From: Triplophysa rosa | Taxonomy: Eukaryota > Chordata > Actinopteri > Cypriniformes > Nemacheilidae | Reading direction: 5' to 3' | DNA length: 64,000 nt | Assembly: GCF_024868665.1 (NCBI RefSeq) | Contig: NW_026634434.1 | Coordinates: 21,507 to 85,506, forward strand | Part shown: piece after piece, positions 53,963-64,000 of the stretch | Position numbering within the stretch: position 1 is the first letter of the stretch | How the letters are laid out: each line of letters opens with the position of its first letter | Notes under the pieces: generated by a model | Databases searched by the model: none | The model's input: the letters and a program-made list of their open reading frames with translations, nothing else | Told to the model about the DNA's origin: nothing | Program-made: the position numbers and the translations under genes

Positions 53963-54522
53963 GACAGAAAGGGAACCTCTGTTGAAGGGATATTTCACAG
54001 GCAAAACAAAATTTCCCATGTTTTACTCTCCCTCAACGCATCCTGACTGAAGATGACTTTCTTCTTGAAGAATAATGCAGTCGAAGTTATAATACCACAT
54101 ATCATTTTACTTCCAAGAGGTAGAATAGGAGTGAAAGGGGCATCAACTTTTTGAAGCTGCAAAGTGCATCCATCGATCAAATAACTGCTCGACACGGCTC
54201 TGTGGTCTTAAAGGGGTGCTGCAACGGTGTGTCATGCATTTTGACTTCTTTACTATGTTAAACGTGTTCTCTTCTCATGCTTAACATGGTCAACTTGTCA
54301 AAAAACGAGTTGGGCGTATTACATAGTATTTCTCTGCACAATATACTCCCCAAGCGATCGTACAGGTTTCGGAAAGTTTTTTTTAGAACATATAAAACTA
54401 TTTCGTAATAAATTTTCTTAGTCCCTTTTTGGACAATTCTCCTGGAAAAGCATGCAGCACGCCCACGCCGCAGCAAGGAGAGCAGGAGAATGAGCATGCG
54501 CAGATGTCACTTTCACTTGTAC

Positions 54523-54524
<2 letters not shown>

Positions 54525-54602
<78 letters not shown>
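54525..54602 (+). repeat. (GA)n microsatellite, about 39 units
   Basis: Uninterrupted GA repeat. Open frames through it on both strands (Arg-Glu or Leu-Ser repeats) are artefacts. Confidence 0.95.
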
Positions 54603-54603
<1 letters not shown>

Positions 54604-54604
<1 letters not shown>

Positions 54605-54758
54605 ATACGTTCGAAAAGTTCGGGTGTTTGTTTGTTCACTGCATTTGAGTGATGAATGTTATATAAACGGTGGATATAACGCTGGATTTGGAGATCGTTT
54701 GAAACTGATATACGGAGCTGTCCCAGCGCTAAAAGATGCCGGACATGAACTGCATGTG
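54604..54758 (+). pseudogene. THAP-domain exon fragment 1
   Basis: Frame reads 'FVCSLHLSDECYINGGYNAG', then 'LKLIYGAVPAL', the second half of a THAP zinc-binding domain (Cys-x2-His, then the AVPxx box). It ends at a good splice donor (GTGAGT at 54759). The first half with the Cys-x2-Cys is missing; the GA microsatellite stands immediately upstream. THAP domains bind DNA and occur in host transcription factors and P-element-like transposases, so the origin is open. Confidence 0.55.
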
Positions 54759-55323
54759 GTGAGTGAAACTGATGTCTGTGTTTTTTTGGCAATGGATGTG
54801 CACGTGCTTTAGTTCAGACTATTCCTCCCCCCCACACGTGCCGCATGATTTCGGAAATAATCGTACATCTTTATATATCTTTTAAAAATGTGATCAAACT
54901 AAATACTCTTTGAAGATACGAAGTATGCAATACTACTCTATAGGTACTCAAGATTAATATATGATTAATATGAGACCGCCTGTGTTAGAGCCGCTTTAAC
55001 AAAGGTCTTCTGAACGAATCGATGCATTTGTTTAAAGAGTACATTCCTCGAGATCATAAAAAATACATTTCATGAAGTGTTTAATTTTGCCGTGTTTGAA
55101 TGTAAGCAATCTGCCAAGTTGTAAATCCGAAGGTGAACGAATAACAAAGTTATTAGCTTATAAAAAAGGTAATCGACTCTGAATCACGCGAACAAGCCAT
55201 GACCTGTCCGAATCTTTAACCACAATGTACCTACGTCACTAGAAAAATCCCCGCCTACTGACTGCGAAAACTTAACTCTCTCCTCCCCAAACACTGTACT
55301 AGCTCGTTCGTGACGTGTGCATC

Positions 55324-55599
55324 ATGTCTAAGAGAAGCTGTGTTCTATGTAGTGAAACTAAGTCAGTCTTATTTTCACTACCAAAGGAAGAACTTCTGAG
55401 GAAAAAAGGGTTACTATTTATTTTTCAAACGACACCAAAGGAGTATAAACCGAACGTTTTACTTTGCGCGCGTCATTTTACCGAAGATTGCTTCATCAAT
55501 CTTGGCGCCTTTACTGCAGGATACATTAAACGTCTTTCCTTAAAAGATGTTGCAATACCAACTTTATTTGGACCTGTAAGCTCCACCGAATCACAACCT
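55324..55599 (+). CDS. THAP-domain first exon
   Basis: From the ATG at 55324, the protein starts 'MSKRSCVLCSETKSVLFSLP' with the first Cys-x2-Cys. It continues to 'LLCARHFTEDCFINLGAFTA' (Cys-x2-His) and 'DVAIPTLFGP', the THAP C-terminal box, so all four zinc ligands are present. The usual Trp between the Cys pairs is not evident. A strong donor (CCTG|GTAAGT-type, GT at 55600) closes the exon. About 570 bases after fragment 1, so these may be duplicated exons of one gene or remnants of a THAP transposon family. Later exons were not identified. Confidence 0.6.
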
Positions 55600-56069
55600 G
55601 TAAGTGTGACTCTTTATTTTTGTCTTTACTTAAAATTAAATTTGTGTGACGTTATCTCATGTCTGTGTTTAGCTAACGTTACCGTTATTTTTGGGGTTGT
55701 TACTGTTTGTTTACCTAACGTTAGCTATAAACTCGTTGCGCTAATGTAAGTGTTCAACCATATTAACTCGCAAAGTCTTTATTTCAAGAACTGCGTGGTG
55801 TACTATAGTTATAATAACATCTGAAGATACGAACACCGTACACTGTATGCCGTGATAACTAACTGTTACAAGAGAAGTGTCTAAAACAGTCCTTTTTCTT
55901 ACTGGCATCTGTATAAGGATTAAAGAATGATTCGTCAGACTCGGGCTCGAACTGGTAAGGTAAAATCGACGCCATCTCTCTCTATACACTGTTAATATCC
56001 AACCACCTGCAAACCGTAATACAGCAGTAATGATAGGCGGTCCATTTGCGACACATGCTGAACGCGTTT

Positions 56070-56177
56070 GACCAATCACAGCAGACTAGACCATTTGACC
56101 AATCACAGCAGACTAGACCATCTGACCAATCACAGCAGACTACACTATCTGACCAATCAGATCTGACTACGCTGGCG
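56070..56177 (+). repeat. 27-bp tandem repeat with CCAAT boxes, four copies
   Basis: GACCAATCACAGCAGACTA repeats start at 56070, 56097, 56124 and 56151; the last copy is divergent. Each copy holds a CCAAT box. 55600-56069 and 56178-57040 show no gene. Confidence 0.85.
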
Positions 56178-57057
56178 GAAAGGCGGAGATTACACAGATG
56201 AATCGCGGAACGAATCATTTGAGAGTCAGTCAAGAAGTAAGGTAATAAAAACTGCTTATTATTACGAAATAATAGTATTTTTACATCATGTATGTACATA
56301 AACTTGTTGTCGGACACTCCATAAACCAAAATAAGCCCTTAAAAATATTGAGGAATGTACTCTTTAAAATAAACACTGATATTGACAGCGCTATTAACAT
56401 TGATGTCGAACCATTATCCCTCAGCTGTGCATGAACATGAGACTTGTTTTTCTGGCAAATGAGGCAGGCACGTCATAAGTTCTGGTGACAAACGTGGAAT
56501 CGAGCTTTCGTCACTGTCATTAGCCAGAAAACGCACAACAAACATGGTCTGCTAGCCATTGATTACATGTCATGACCACAGCCTCCACCGTCATTTGCAT
56601 TTTTATATAAGTGTATGTAGTTCCATTGGAAAACGTTATGCATTGAGCATGCATCTAGTTGATGAAGCACGGGCAGATTTAAAGTCCGGCACATCAGAAC
56701 AATGGCAGAGGCAAAAGTGAATCTGTTGCTAGTTTGTCTTTGTTTTATTGTTGTGTTTAAAAAAATAACACAAAGCATTTGTTTTAAAGTCATGAATAAA
56801 CAAACATTTTAAGCATTCGCTTCGTTCAAAGAAAAGATGTAAACCTTAAAATCAATACAAGCACTGCAGATGCTATAGTAAATTTCATTGACAAACATAT
56901 TTTCACATAAAATCCAGGAAAACGTAACCATACACAACACTACACATAAATAACTCATAATTAGTACAAGCCCATATTCTGCTAATTACAGACATTCATT
57001 GCTACTTTACTTTTTTCTAAAAAGTGGCTTTTGGATGAGTATTTCCTTGTTTTCAAC

Positions 57058-57268
57058 AGGGTTGCTTATAGGTGGAGAGTGGAGTGATGACCAGGCTGGT
57101 GGATCTTGTCATTTCTGTAGCCTGTGTAGTGAAGTGATGAAGAAGCTGTTTATTGGAGCTATTGTACTGGTGGAGTTACTGGAGCTGGTGATGATGAGTC
57201 TGCAGGGTAGAATAGAATATTTTCTGAAATTAGTCAGAAACGCCTCTGTATCTCCATGGCAACGCTAG
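57058..57268 (+). other. Possible exon of unknown gene
   Basis: After a T-rich tract and CAACAG acceptor-like site (57059) an open frame reads 'GLLIGGEWSDDQAGGSCHFC', then 'LFIGAIVLVELLELV', to a stop at 57268. Family not recognised. It could be a terminal exon of the THAP gene or chance. Confidence 0.25.
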
Positions 57269-57479
57269 GGATACGTCTCAGTGTGACTGCTTCTGAAGCA
57301 CTTATGTTAAAACATTCGATAGCGAAGCTATACGAAAAAGGCAGATGACGTATGGACCAGGAAGGCATGAAAGGGCATCAGTACTGGTGTTTTTCAGCTT
57401 TTCAGCCATGGCAATACTAGAGAAACAAAATGCCCACGGCGCCATGCTTCCAAATACCTGTCTGTATATGTGAAATGAA

Positions 57480-58005
57480 CACATAGGCAACTAAACATGA
57501 GCCCTCACAGAGGCACTTAAATCTAGGTTGTAAAACCTTGCATATGTGAGTGACGAAGAACAAGGAAAAAAAGAAAGAAGGAAAGAAGCCCCTGGTCCTA
57601 AGGCCTTAGAGGCAGCGATACTCCTAGTTGACTGAGCCCTCACGCCTACAGATGAGGGTCTACCCAAACTCTCATATGCAAGTGAAATAGTATCCACTAT
57701 CCTCCTACTTAAAGTTTTCTTGGTTGCTTTCTTAGCAAACCAAAGCACTCAAATAACTGCTCAGATCACCTCCAATGAGCAGTTTTATGAACATGTCCTG
57801 TGCTTGAACTGGGCAAACTAAATTGAGTCTTTCCTGGTCCTGGCTCCTAAAGAGGGTGGACCAAAAGCTAGCAAAATAATGGGCCTTGCCACATTAGTAA
57901 ACACCTTAGGCACATAACCACTCCTAGGGTATAGAAAGGCTTTGGCAATCTCGGGAGCAAACTCAAGGGAAACCGACATGGCCTGCAGATCTCAAACTCT
58001 CTTAT
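57480..58005 (-). pseudogene. DIRS-E tyrosine recombinase fragment (divergent family)
   Basis: Minus-strand reading shows box A ('MRDKRV', a stop, then 'DLQAMSVSLEFAPEIAKA'), 'FLYPRSGYVPKVFTN', and 'KATKKTLSRRIVDTISLAYE' with 'QSTRSIAASKALGPGAS', ending in 'TYARFYNLDLSA'. These are the DIRS recombinase boxes but clearly distinct from DIRS-A/B, perhaps the same family as the 20.1-kb fragment. Only the recombinase is present. Confidence 0.65.
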
Positions 58006-58016
58006 CTCTCATCGAA

Positions 58017-59942
58017 TGAGAGTGCTTAGGCTGATGATTATCCTCGACATTGGTTCTTGCCGCAACGTCGAGTTGCCGAACACCGTCGTGTAGAGGGTGA
58101 GAGCGGCTGTGATAATACCCAGACGATGATGTGGCACAACGCACCGTCGATTGAGAGTGCTTAGGCTACTGATTATCCTCGACATTGGGTCTCGCTGTGA
58201 CGCAATGTCGAGTTGCCGAACACCGTCATGTAGAGGGTGAGAGTGGCTATGATAAATGCCCAGAGAGAGAGAAAACTCTTAGAAGTGTGCTGTTGGGACG
58301 GGCAGGAATCGTCCCGGATCGACCAACCAGCAATGGAATGGCTGGGGTCGGGCCCGAAGGTATTCTCGATCTCCCTGGGGTCTTCCCATGGTGGCCGCTT
58401 TGGCTTCCGCCGCAGCTGCTGACGGGTTGGTGGTCTCATCTTCGATGTCTCGAAGAGGACCAGGGCTGCTGGGAAGCAGACGGTGCATGGGATCTCTGCG
58501 GCCAGAGGGCGGTCGAGTCGCGGCTGGGGAGGATATACTTGATATCCTCTGTCTGCTCCTTTACTGTCGAGAACTGCAGCTCGACAGTATCACCAAACAG
58601 CCCCCCTTGCGGGATTGGGTGCATCGAGAAAGAGGACTTTCTCGGCGTTACTCATCTGTGCAAGGTTCAGCCAGAGGTGTCTCTCCTGGACCACAAGTGT
58701 GGACATCGCCCGACCGATCACCTTGGTCGTGCGGAGTTCCTGCATAAGTGCTGGGTCGGTCTTACCCTCGTGGAGCTCTCTCTGCGCATTGGCCTGATGG
58801 ACCTGCAGGATGGCCGTAGCGTGGCGAGAGGGGACAGCTTGGCCCGCAGCAGAGTAAGCTCTCGACACCTCAGATGCCGAAAAGCCTACGTGCTTTGGAC
58901 AGGAGTCTAGGTCGAGCCCCAGGGGGACATCGACGTATCCTCTAACTGCCCCACCATCGCGGGAAGAAAGGGCGATGGAACTAGTTGACGTGTACGCGCC
59001 GAAGGGGAGCATCCAGGTCGTACTAGGTTCCTCATGCACTTCCGGGGGAACACGGCACTGGGGGCGAGTGCAGCTTGGAGCCGCTCTCAAGCCCGAGGTA
59101 CTGTGTATCCAGCCGCGAGAGTTGGGAGAGGCAGTGCGGTGCACCGCAACCCAAAGCCGGCGGCCCGGGAAAGCATGGCTGCCATCTCATCATCACGTAC
59201 CGTGTCCGATACGTGGTTGAGGAACAAGACGGTGGGACCGACTCATGGGGAACGGTCAGAAGAGCGAGACAAGGTGCAAACGGTCCGCGAGCCAGTGGCT
59301 GACGGATTAGCGCTCACAGTAATCCTCATATCACCCTCGCTGCTCGCCGTAGCGGGCGGCAGGGCCGTAGTCCTGCCGTCACGGAACGGGAAGCAGACGA
59401 GGTGGTGGCTGAGTCCCGTGGGAACACAGCCACCGTGACGCATAGTCTGAATCGTCAACCGCCCGCAGTGCGGGCAGGACGTATCCACAACATCTGCCCC
59501 AGCGTACTGGAAGCAGACATAGTGTCCGTCCCCCTCCTCGATGAGTGTGTTGCACCCACGAGAACAGCGGGACATGCCACGCTGGAGAAATTTGCTCTTT
59601 TAGAGAAAAAACTCGAACACTTCTGGAACCGCCGAGACGCCCAGGGGAAGTCGCCGCTGGAAGGGACAGTCCGCTGCACCACATCGTAGAACCGGCAGTC
59701 TTGTAGTTGCTACTTGTAGCGAAGTCTGTTGATCATGAGCGAAGGCTCCAAAGAACAAAAGGTGAATGAATGAGGCACGCCGTCTCCCTTTTATACCCGG
59801 ATATCCGGGGGCGGAGTCCGGCATGCAAATTTCATTCGCCAATTTTCATTGGCCTTTTCTAAGAAGTCGGAAGCGATTGGTTCTCTGGGACAAACCCCAT
59901 CTGTCGGCTTGACTCAACGTCGAGGGACTGACAGAAAGGGAA
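58017..59942 (-). mobile_element. DIRS-D, 5' half
   Basis: A minus-strand copy from its 5' terminus at 59942 (TTCCCTTTCTGTCAGT on the minus strand) through the promoter (GGGTATAAAAGGG, about 59790) and gag. It ends near 58017 before RT. It shares with DIRS-B the duplication around CGAACACCGTC (copies at 58077 and 58218), so B and D belong to one subfamily. It abuts the unrelated DIRS-E fragment. Confidence 0.8.
58430..59580 (-). pseudogene. DIRS-D gag-like protein
   Basis: The best gag in the window. Its zinc-binding start is 'MSRCSRGCNTLIEEGDGHYV', then 'DTSCPHCGRLT' (59575 downward), with an acidic linker at about 59150-59250. 58590-59144 then reads 'PPEVHEEPSTTW', 'GAVRGYVDVPLGLDLDS', 'HATAILQVHQANAQRELHEG' and 'HLWLNLAQMSNAEKVLFLDA'. 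Frameshifts near 59430, 59150 and 58600 separate the parts. Confidence 0.7.
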
Positions 59943-62208
59943 CTGTCACCCCCACCTGAGACAAAGGGTCTCTCATGACTGAAATCTCCTACAAAGAGCT
60001 CTCCAGAAGTGACATGAGGTGTGAGAACCATACTCGGGTCGGTTAGAATGAGGCTACTAATAATAGACGGATTCAGTTTCTCTGAAGGGAACTCATTGTC
60101 TGTCAAGTGCCAAGGCTATCACATGTACAGCAAAACATTTTCTGTAATTTCTCGAAGCAGATGCTATAGCAAATAAAAGAGCATATAGAATCATTTATGC
60201 TTTATGTTGGAGTTTGAATGTGTTTCTACGAAGAGTTCCCATTAATCTACTCTCTTATTGGATGTATTGTATAATAAAATGTTTTGTTGACAGCAGTTGG
60301 TTTCCTTTTTTACTTGATGTGCATGTTCATGTGAATTTCTTAATGTAAGTTATCATTAGGATGTGAATATGACCATAGCAGCATGATCATATACTAAAGC
60401 ATTCGTACTGTGAATGTATTTCAATTATGCATTTTATTTTCTCTTTAATACTAGACAAAATGTACCATAAATACACAATGTAATGTAGTTGGTGTACTAA
60501 TGCTATTGTAGTAATCAATGCAGATTATTGATAATAATATTTAGCATACATTGCTTGAAATATAGTTGCTGCTCCTACTTAAGCCTGTTCAAACAGGCTT
60601 ACAGCGCGAGTTCAGAAGTATTGAGACCTGCATGAGCCATGTAACTATATGTCAGGTTCTGGTGATAGCTAGTTTTCCTACAAACACCTGCTAAATTTAC
60701 ATAAATTTTAATGAAAGATGGTTTACTTCATAACACTGCAAACACGCCATTTAATTACCAAAAACAATCATTACAAATATTTAATGAATAATAAAGTGCC
60801 ATCACATATACATCTATAAATGTATAATTTAATTATATTCCTGTTGTTTGTTTCATTACAGGTTTAGATCATTACATTTGCAATATAAGCTTTCTGAAGA
60901 CTAATCCAAATAGCTCAGTTCTTCTGGGATCTATGATTTTTGTAGACCTAGACACAAGAAACAAAGAACTCCTCTGCCTAAAGGATCTAAATCAAACCAA
61001 TCTGTTACAAGTAACATTTCATTATCTCTTCATATGCAAACCACACGGTCCCGTAAATAGAGGTCCATTTTCTGGCTCTGCTAATAGAATTGAATTTCAC
61101 AGAGTGTAACTTAAATTAGACATTCCAAAGCAGCCCTGAATGGCAGAAATAATCGGCATGGGTGACTAATTTGGCAGAGCGTGTGCTAAATACACAAATC
61201 CCCTTTTTCCACCCCTTGCCCGAGGTTTACGAAGAGCAGAATACAACCCACAGACAAAGACAACATGCAGCTCATAAAATTAACATAGTAAATGACCTGG
61301 AGAGGAAGGCACAATGAATAATCTGATTTTATCACCACCGAGTATGCGTGGCATGAAACAGAGGCATCCAATGAAAACATCCTCGTTAATCTTGCATGTC
61401 CTTTGATAAACTTCTCTGCAAAGTCTCTAGGTGTTGAAGGAGTGTTGTCTGCTTCTACTGAAAACTGAAATGTTTTTGCTTTTGTCTTTGAAGGTCAGGT
61501 TTAGCAAAAAGTGATGGTCATTTAGTCATTGATTGAACTCATTTAATCATTTTTAAATGCATCACAATCATCCTAGTCTCCAACCTAACAGGGATACTTT
61601 ATGTTGCCTGCAATGGAAGTTCATAGTAAATGACTGTCAATTATAGTGAAAAAAAAACCCTCCATAAATGCACTGTAATTGTATTATCCACATTATCTGC
61701 ATGTTCTATGCTCAGTATTTCTTCAAGCCTAGAACTGGATTGCTGAGTTAGACCTGGGTGAATAACCACTTAACCCTCTTGTTACCCTTAAATCTGATAA
61801 CATCTTTTTCCCACTGGGGTCAATTTGACCCCAGCAATTTAAACCTACAGAATGTGATTTTTTTACTAAAAAGTTTGTGTCAGGTCATTTATATCTTTGT
61901 TGAGTCCTTAAATAGACCTTTAAATAAACTCACAACCCCTCACCCCCACTCCCCACCCCTTGTACATCCAAAATACCTATTGCACAACTATGGACAAATT
62001 TGCAAATCACCATAAAATCTCACTAATTGACCTAATATATATATATTTGGTGTTTACATTTTTTTTACCTTTCTGTTTTTCATCACAAGAAGCTCAGAGA
62101 GAAGCTCTGGCTATTTTTTATTTTCATTTTCCCCAACATGGTAACCGTTTTAGCAGTTTAGCAGTTCCTCACCCTCACCTGATGTTAAAAAACTATCACA
62201 TGTAACGT
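59943..62208. other. No gene; AT-rich with a piggyBac-like end
   Basis: No coding signal. A perfect 20-base palindrome-like hairpin AAGCCTGTTCAAACAGGCTT sits at about 60581-60600. TTAACCCTCTTGTTACCC at 61771 followed by GGGGTCAATTTGACCCC (61818) resembles the end of fish piggyBac-type MITEs (TTAA target), but no second end was found. Confidence 0.4.
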
Positions 62209-62928
62209 GATGGTGTAACTAACCCGCACGTCCGCTGATCACACCTCCTGCATCAACGCTCGTTCACCGTCCTTCCCGCTCACTTTCCCCAGCCTTCTGA
62301 TTACACCCTCACCTGCGCCTTGTTTATGGACTCCATATAACTCTCCCGTTTTGCCCATCTTAGTGTTCAGTCTGGTTGTCATATCCCGCATGCTGTCCGT
62401 GTGAGTATATGCGTTTGGATTATTTACCCAAATCTATTTAACTGAGGAACTTTTCCGGAACTTTTGGATTACTACCTGAGTTCTTTGTTTAGGGAATATT
62501 ACCTGGACATTTGGATTATTTTGGCGTTTACCTTTATGTTTGATTGTGACCTGTATTATCCTTCTGGCATTCTATTAAACCCTTGTGTTTTCCCTGAAAT
62601 CCCTGTGGTGCTTTCTCTGATCCGCCCAGAAGCGTGACAGAAGACTGAATCAAAAACATGACCCACCACAGGACACCACCGGAATTTCCTCAGCTGCATC
62701 ATCAGAGCCCGGCACGGAACTCGTCAACCTATTACGAACCCATACGTCACCCTCTCCGTCATCGGCGATTACATCCAGTCCCATGGCGCTTCCCATCCGG
62801 TATTCCGGATCAGTAGAGGGCTGTAGCAGGTTTTACCTACAATGTGAGCTTTATATGCAACTACACCCCAAACAGTTTACTATAGATGCATCCAAAATTG
62901 CTTTCATTATTTCTCTCCTTGACTGAGT
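62209..62928 (+). mobile_element. Ty3/gypsy 5' LTR and gag start (truncated)
   Basis: LTR-like sequence ends in AGCGTGACA at 62637, followed by GAAGACTGAATCA and a gag start. 62818-62925 reads 'GCSRFYLQCELYMQLHPKQF', then 'IAFIISLL', the N-terminal capsid motif of fish sushi-type gypsy gag. At about 62929 it is cut off by DIRS-F. The LTR start is uncertain. Confidence 0.6.
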
Positions 62929-64000
62929 CAGGTCACCTGGGATATGTGTGGCCCTGCGGACGCCACAGGAGGAGGCGTCGGGCGAGTCGTGTTAGCTGCC
63001 ATAAGCGAACGCCACCCTGGCGGTTAAACGCTACTGCAGTTGTGCAATCCGACCGGACCAGCACGTGCTTGTTCCGCACGAGGGGTAGTAACCCCTTCAG
63101 TGCGGGTAGCACATCCAACAACTCTAGGCAATTGATATGCCTGCGCAGGCGGGGGCCCGTCCATTGCCCTGACACTGCGTGCCCGTTGCACACGGCACCC
63201 CAACCCTGCAGGGAGGCGTCTGTCGACTGACGTGCCTCGCCTGCCCGAGAGGGACGCCCGTCCATAGAAAAAGGTCATTGAAGACCAAGGGGTTAGGGTG
63301 CGTCGGCAGAAAAAGCGTAATCACCATTCGCCTGCTGCCGGTGTGCCACGCCTCCAGGGAACTCGACTCTGTAGCCAGTGTTGGAGCGGTCACATGTGCA
63401 TCAACCTGAGGGGTATCACCACCGTCGAGGATGCCATGTACCCAGGAGCCTCCTCCCGCTGACTGCTTGAAATATTCCAGGCAGTTCAACACTGACTAAG
63501 CGCAGTGGCGCTGTAATGGAGTTGAGTTCCATACCAAAAAAGAGTATGCTCTGCACAGAGGAGAGCCTGCTCTTTTTCGGTTGACCTGAGGTCCCAATCG
63601 ATCTAGGTGCCGAAGCACTAGGTCCCTGTGTGTACATAACAGATCTCACGAGTGTGTCAAATGAGCCAGTTGTCGAGATAGTTTAGTACCTGCACACCTC
63701 TCTCCCTGAGGGGAGTGAGGGCGGCTTCCACGATCTTCGTGAAGACTCGTGGGGACAGGGACAGACCGAAAGGGAGGACTCTGTACTAATATGCCTGAAC
63801 CTCGAAAGCGAACCGTAGGAACGGGCGAAGACGAGGGGGAAGAGACATGAGAGTAAGCGTCCTTCAGGTCGATTGCCATGAATCCATCCTGACATCTGAC
63901 AGATGCCAGGATGCGCTTCCGCGTGAGCATCCTGAACGGCAGCTTGAGTAGGTGCCTGTTTCAGGGTACGCAGATCTAGCGACCCCCGCTCTTTTAGGGA
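62929..64000 (-). mobile_element. DIRS-F, RT-RNase H fragment (continues past window)
   Basis: Minus-strand copy. RT (64000 to about 63650) shows 'LKDAYSHVS', 'SVPVPTSLHEDR'-type shifted text and 'VLNYLDNWLI' (about 63660-63690), with Asn for the second catalytic Asp as in DIRS-C. RNase H (about 63270-62950) shows 'LELLDVLPALKGLLPL', 'HVLVRSDCTTAVAF' and 'LARRLLLWRPQ'. The recombinase is missing: the copy stops at 62929 within the segment that reads 'HIPG' in DIRS-B. Confidence 0.8.

Larger units (their letters stand above)
50881..53975 (-). mobile_element. DIRS-C, internally deleted
   Basis: A minus-strand copy. The right terminus with both inverted pairs is at 50881-51190, followed (toward higher coordinates) by the 3' non-coding region, recombinase, a short RT piece and gag. 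At 53963-53975 the 13-base 5' terminus (minus TTCCCTTTCTGTC) is joined straight to mid-gag, so the promoter and gag start are gone. Most of RT and all of RNase H are also missing (junctions near 52400 and 52860). Confidence 0.8.

Noticed and set aside
54418..54812. Open frames of Arg-Glu and Leu-Ser repeats
   Set aside because: They are translations of the (GA)n microsatellite; only the part after 54604 has THAP motifs.
60581..60600. Palindrome AAGCCTGTTCAAACAGGCTT as a functional terminator or attachment site
   Set aside because: An isolated short hairpin in AT-rich non-coding DNA with no neighbouring gene or repeat; likely chance.

Overview
This is eukaryotic, almost certainly teleost fish DNA, most likely from a cypriniform. 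Evidence: several copies of a DIRS-type tyrosine-recombinase retrotransposon, BEL/Pao and Ty3/gypsy elements, a fish-type endogenous retrovirus (ERV), hAT-type and fold-back MITEs, and the 3' tail typical of fish L2-derived repeats. There are no bacterial operons, rRNA or tRNA genes, or CRISPR arrays. The window is close to a pure stack of transposable elements; the only host-like coding signals are two THAP-domain exons near 54.6-55.6 kb.

Layout. 1-15354: a minus-strand BEL/Pao element (LTRs at 1-255 and 14907-15354) whose interior is split by a plus-strand DIRS element (DIRS-A, 3050-13682). DIRS-A is itself split by a block of about 5 kb of tandem repeats (8227-13200) flanked by a 5-bp direct repeat. 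15355-23997: AT-rich DNA with an L2/SINE-type tail, an LTR-like repeat, a 1.25 kb fold-back element, a small MITE and the 5' part of a second DIRS family. 23998-47289: DIRS-B, carrying a minus-strand, internally deleted Ty3/gypsy element (25398-31523, target duplication CTTG) and a plus-strand ERV (35343-46645, target duplication GGTA). 47290-64000: LTR-like and LINE-tail fragments, DIRS-C (minus), THAP exons, DIRS-E and DIRS-D (minus), a truncated gypsy 5' end, and DIRS-F running off the right edge.

The most interesting object is the ERV. It is 11.3 kb long with 532-bp LTRs that I count as differing at 8 positions, so it is young. The primer-binding site matches the 3' end of tRNA-Cys. A 19-copy array of a 35-38 bp unit, each ending in a splice-acceptor-like T-rich tract plus AG, fills the leader up to the gag ATG. 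Gag is separated from an in-frame pol by a single UGA followed by a hairpin, as in gammaretroviral stop-codon readthrough. Pol carries two additions not found in textbook retroviruses. One lies between protease and reverse transcriptase and has paired HxT and HxS motifs like a 2H phosphoesterase. The other, after integrase and in the same frame, is a macrodomain resembling the ADP-ribosyl hydrolase OARD1/TARG1, with both catalytic residues (Lys and Asp, 41 residues apart) apparently kept. Together these suggest a retrovirus lineage that captured nucleotide or ADP-ribose processing enzymes, possibly against host antiviral ADP-ribosylation or oligoadenylate signalling. This copy is inactive: a hAT MITE and a frameshift in gag, two nonsense codons and a frameshift in pol, and a frameshift at the start of env.

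The insertion order follows from nesting: DIRS-B, then gypsy and ERV separately into DIRS-B, then the hAT MITE into ERV gag.
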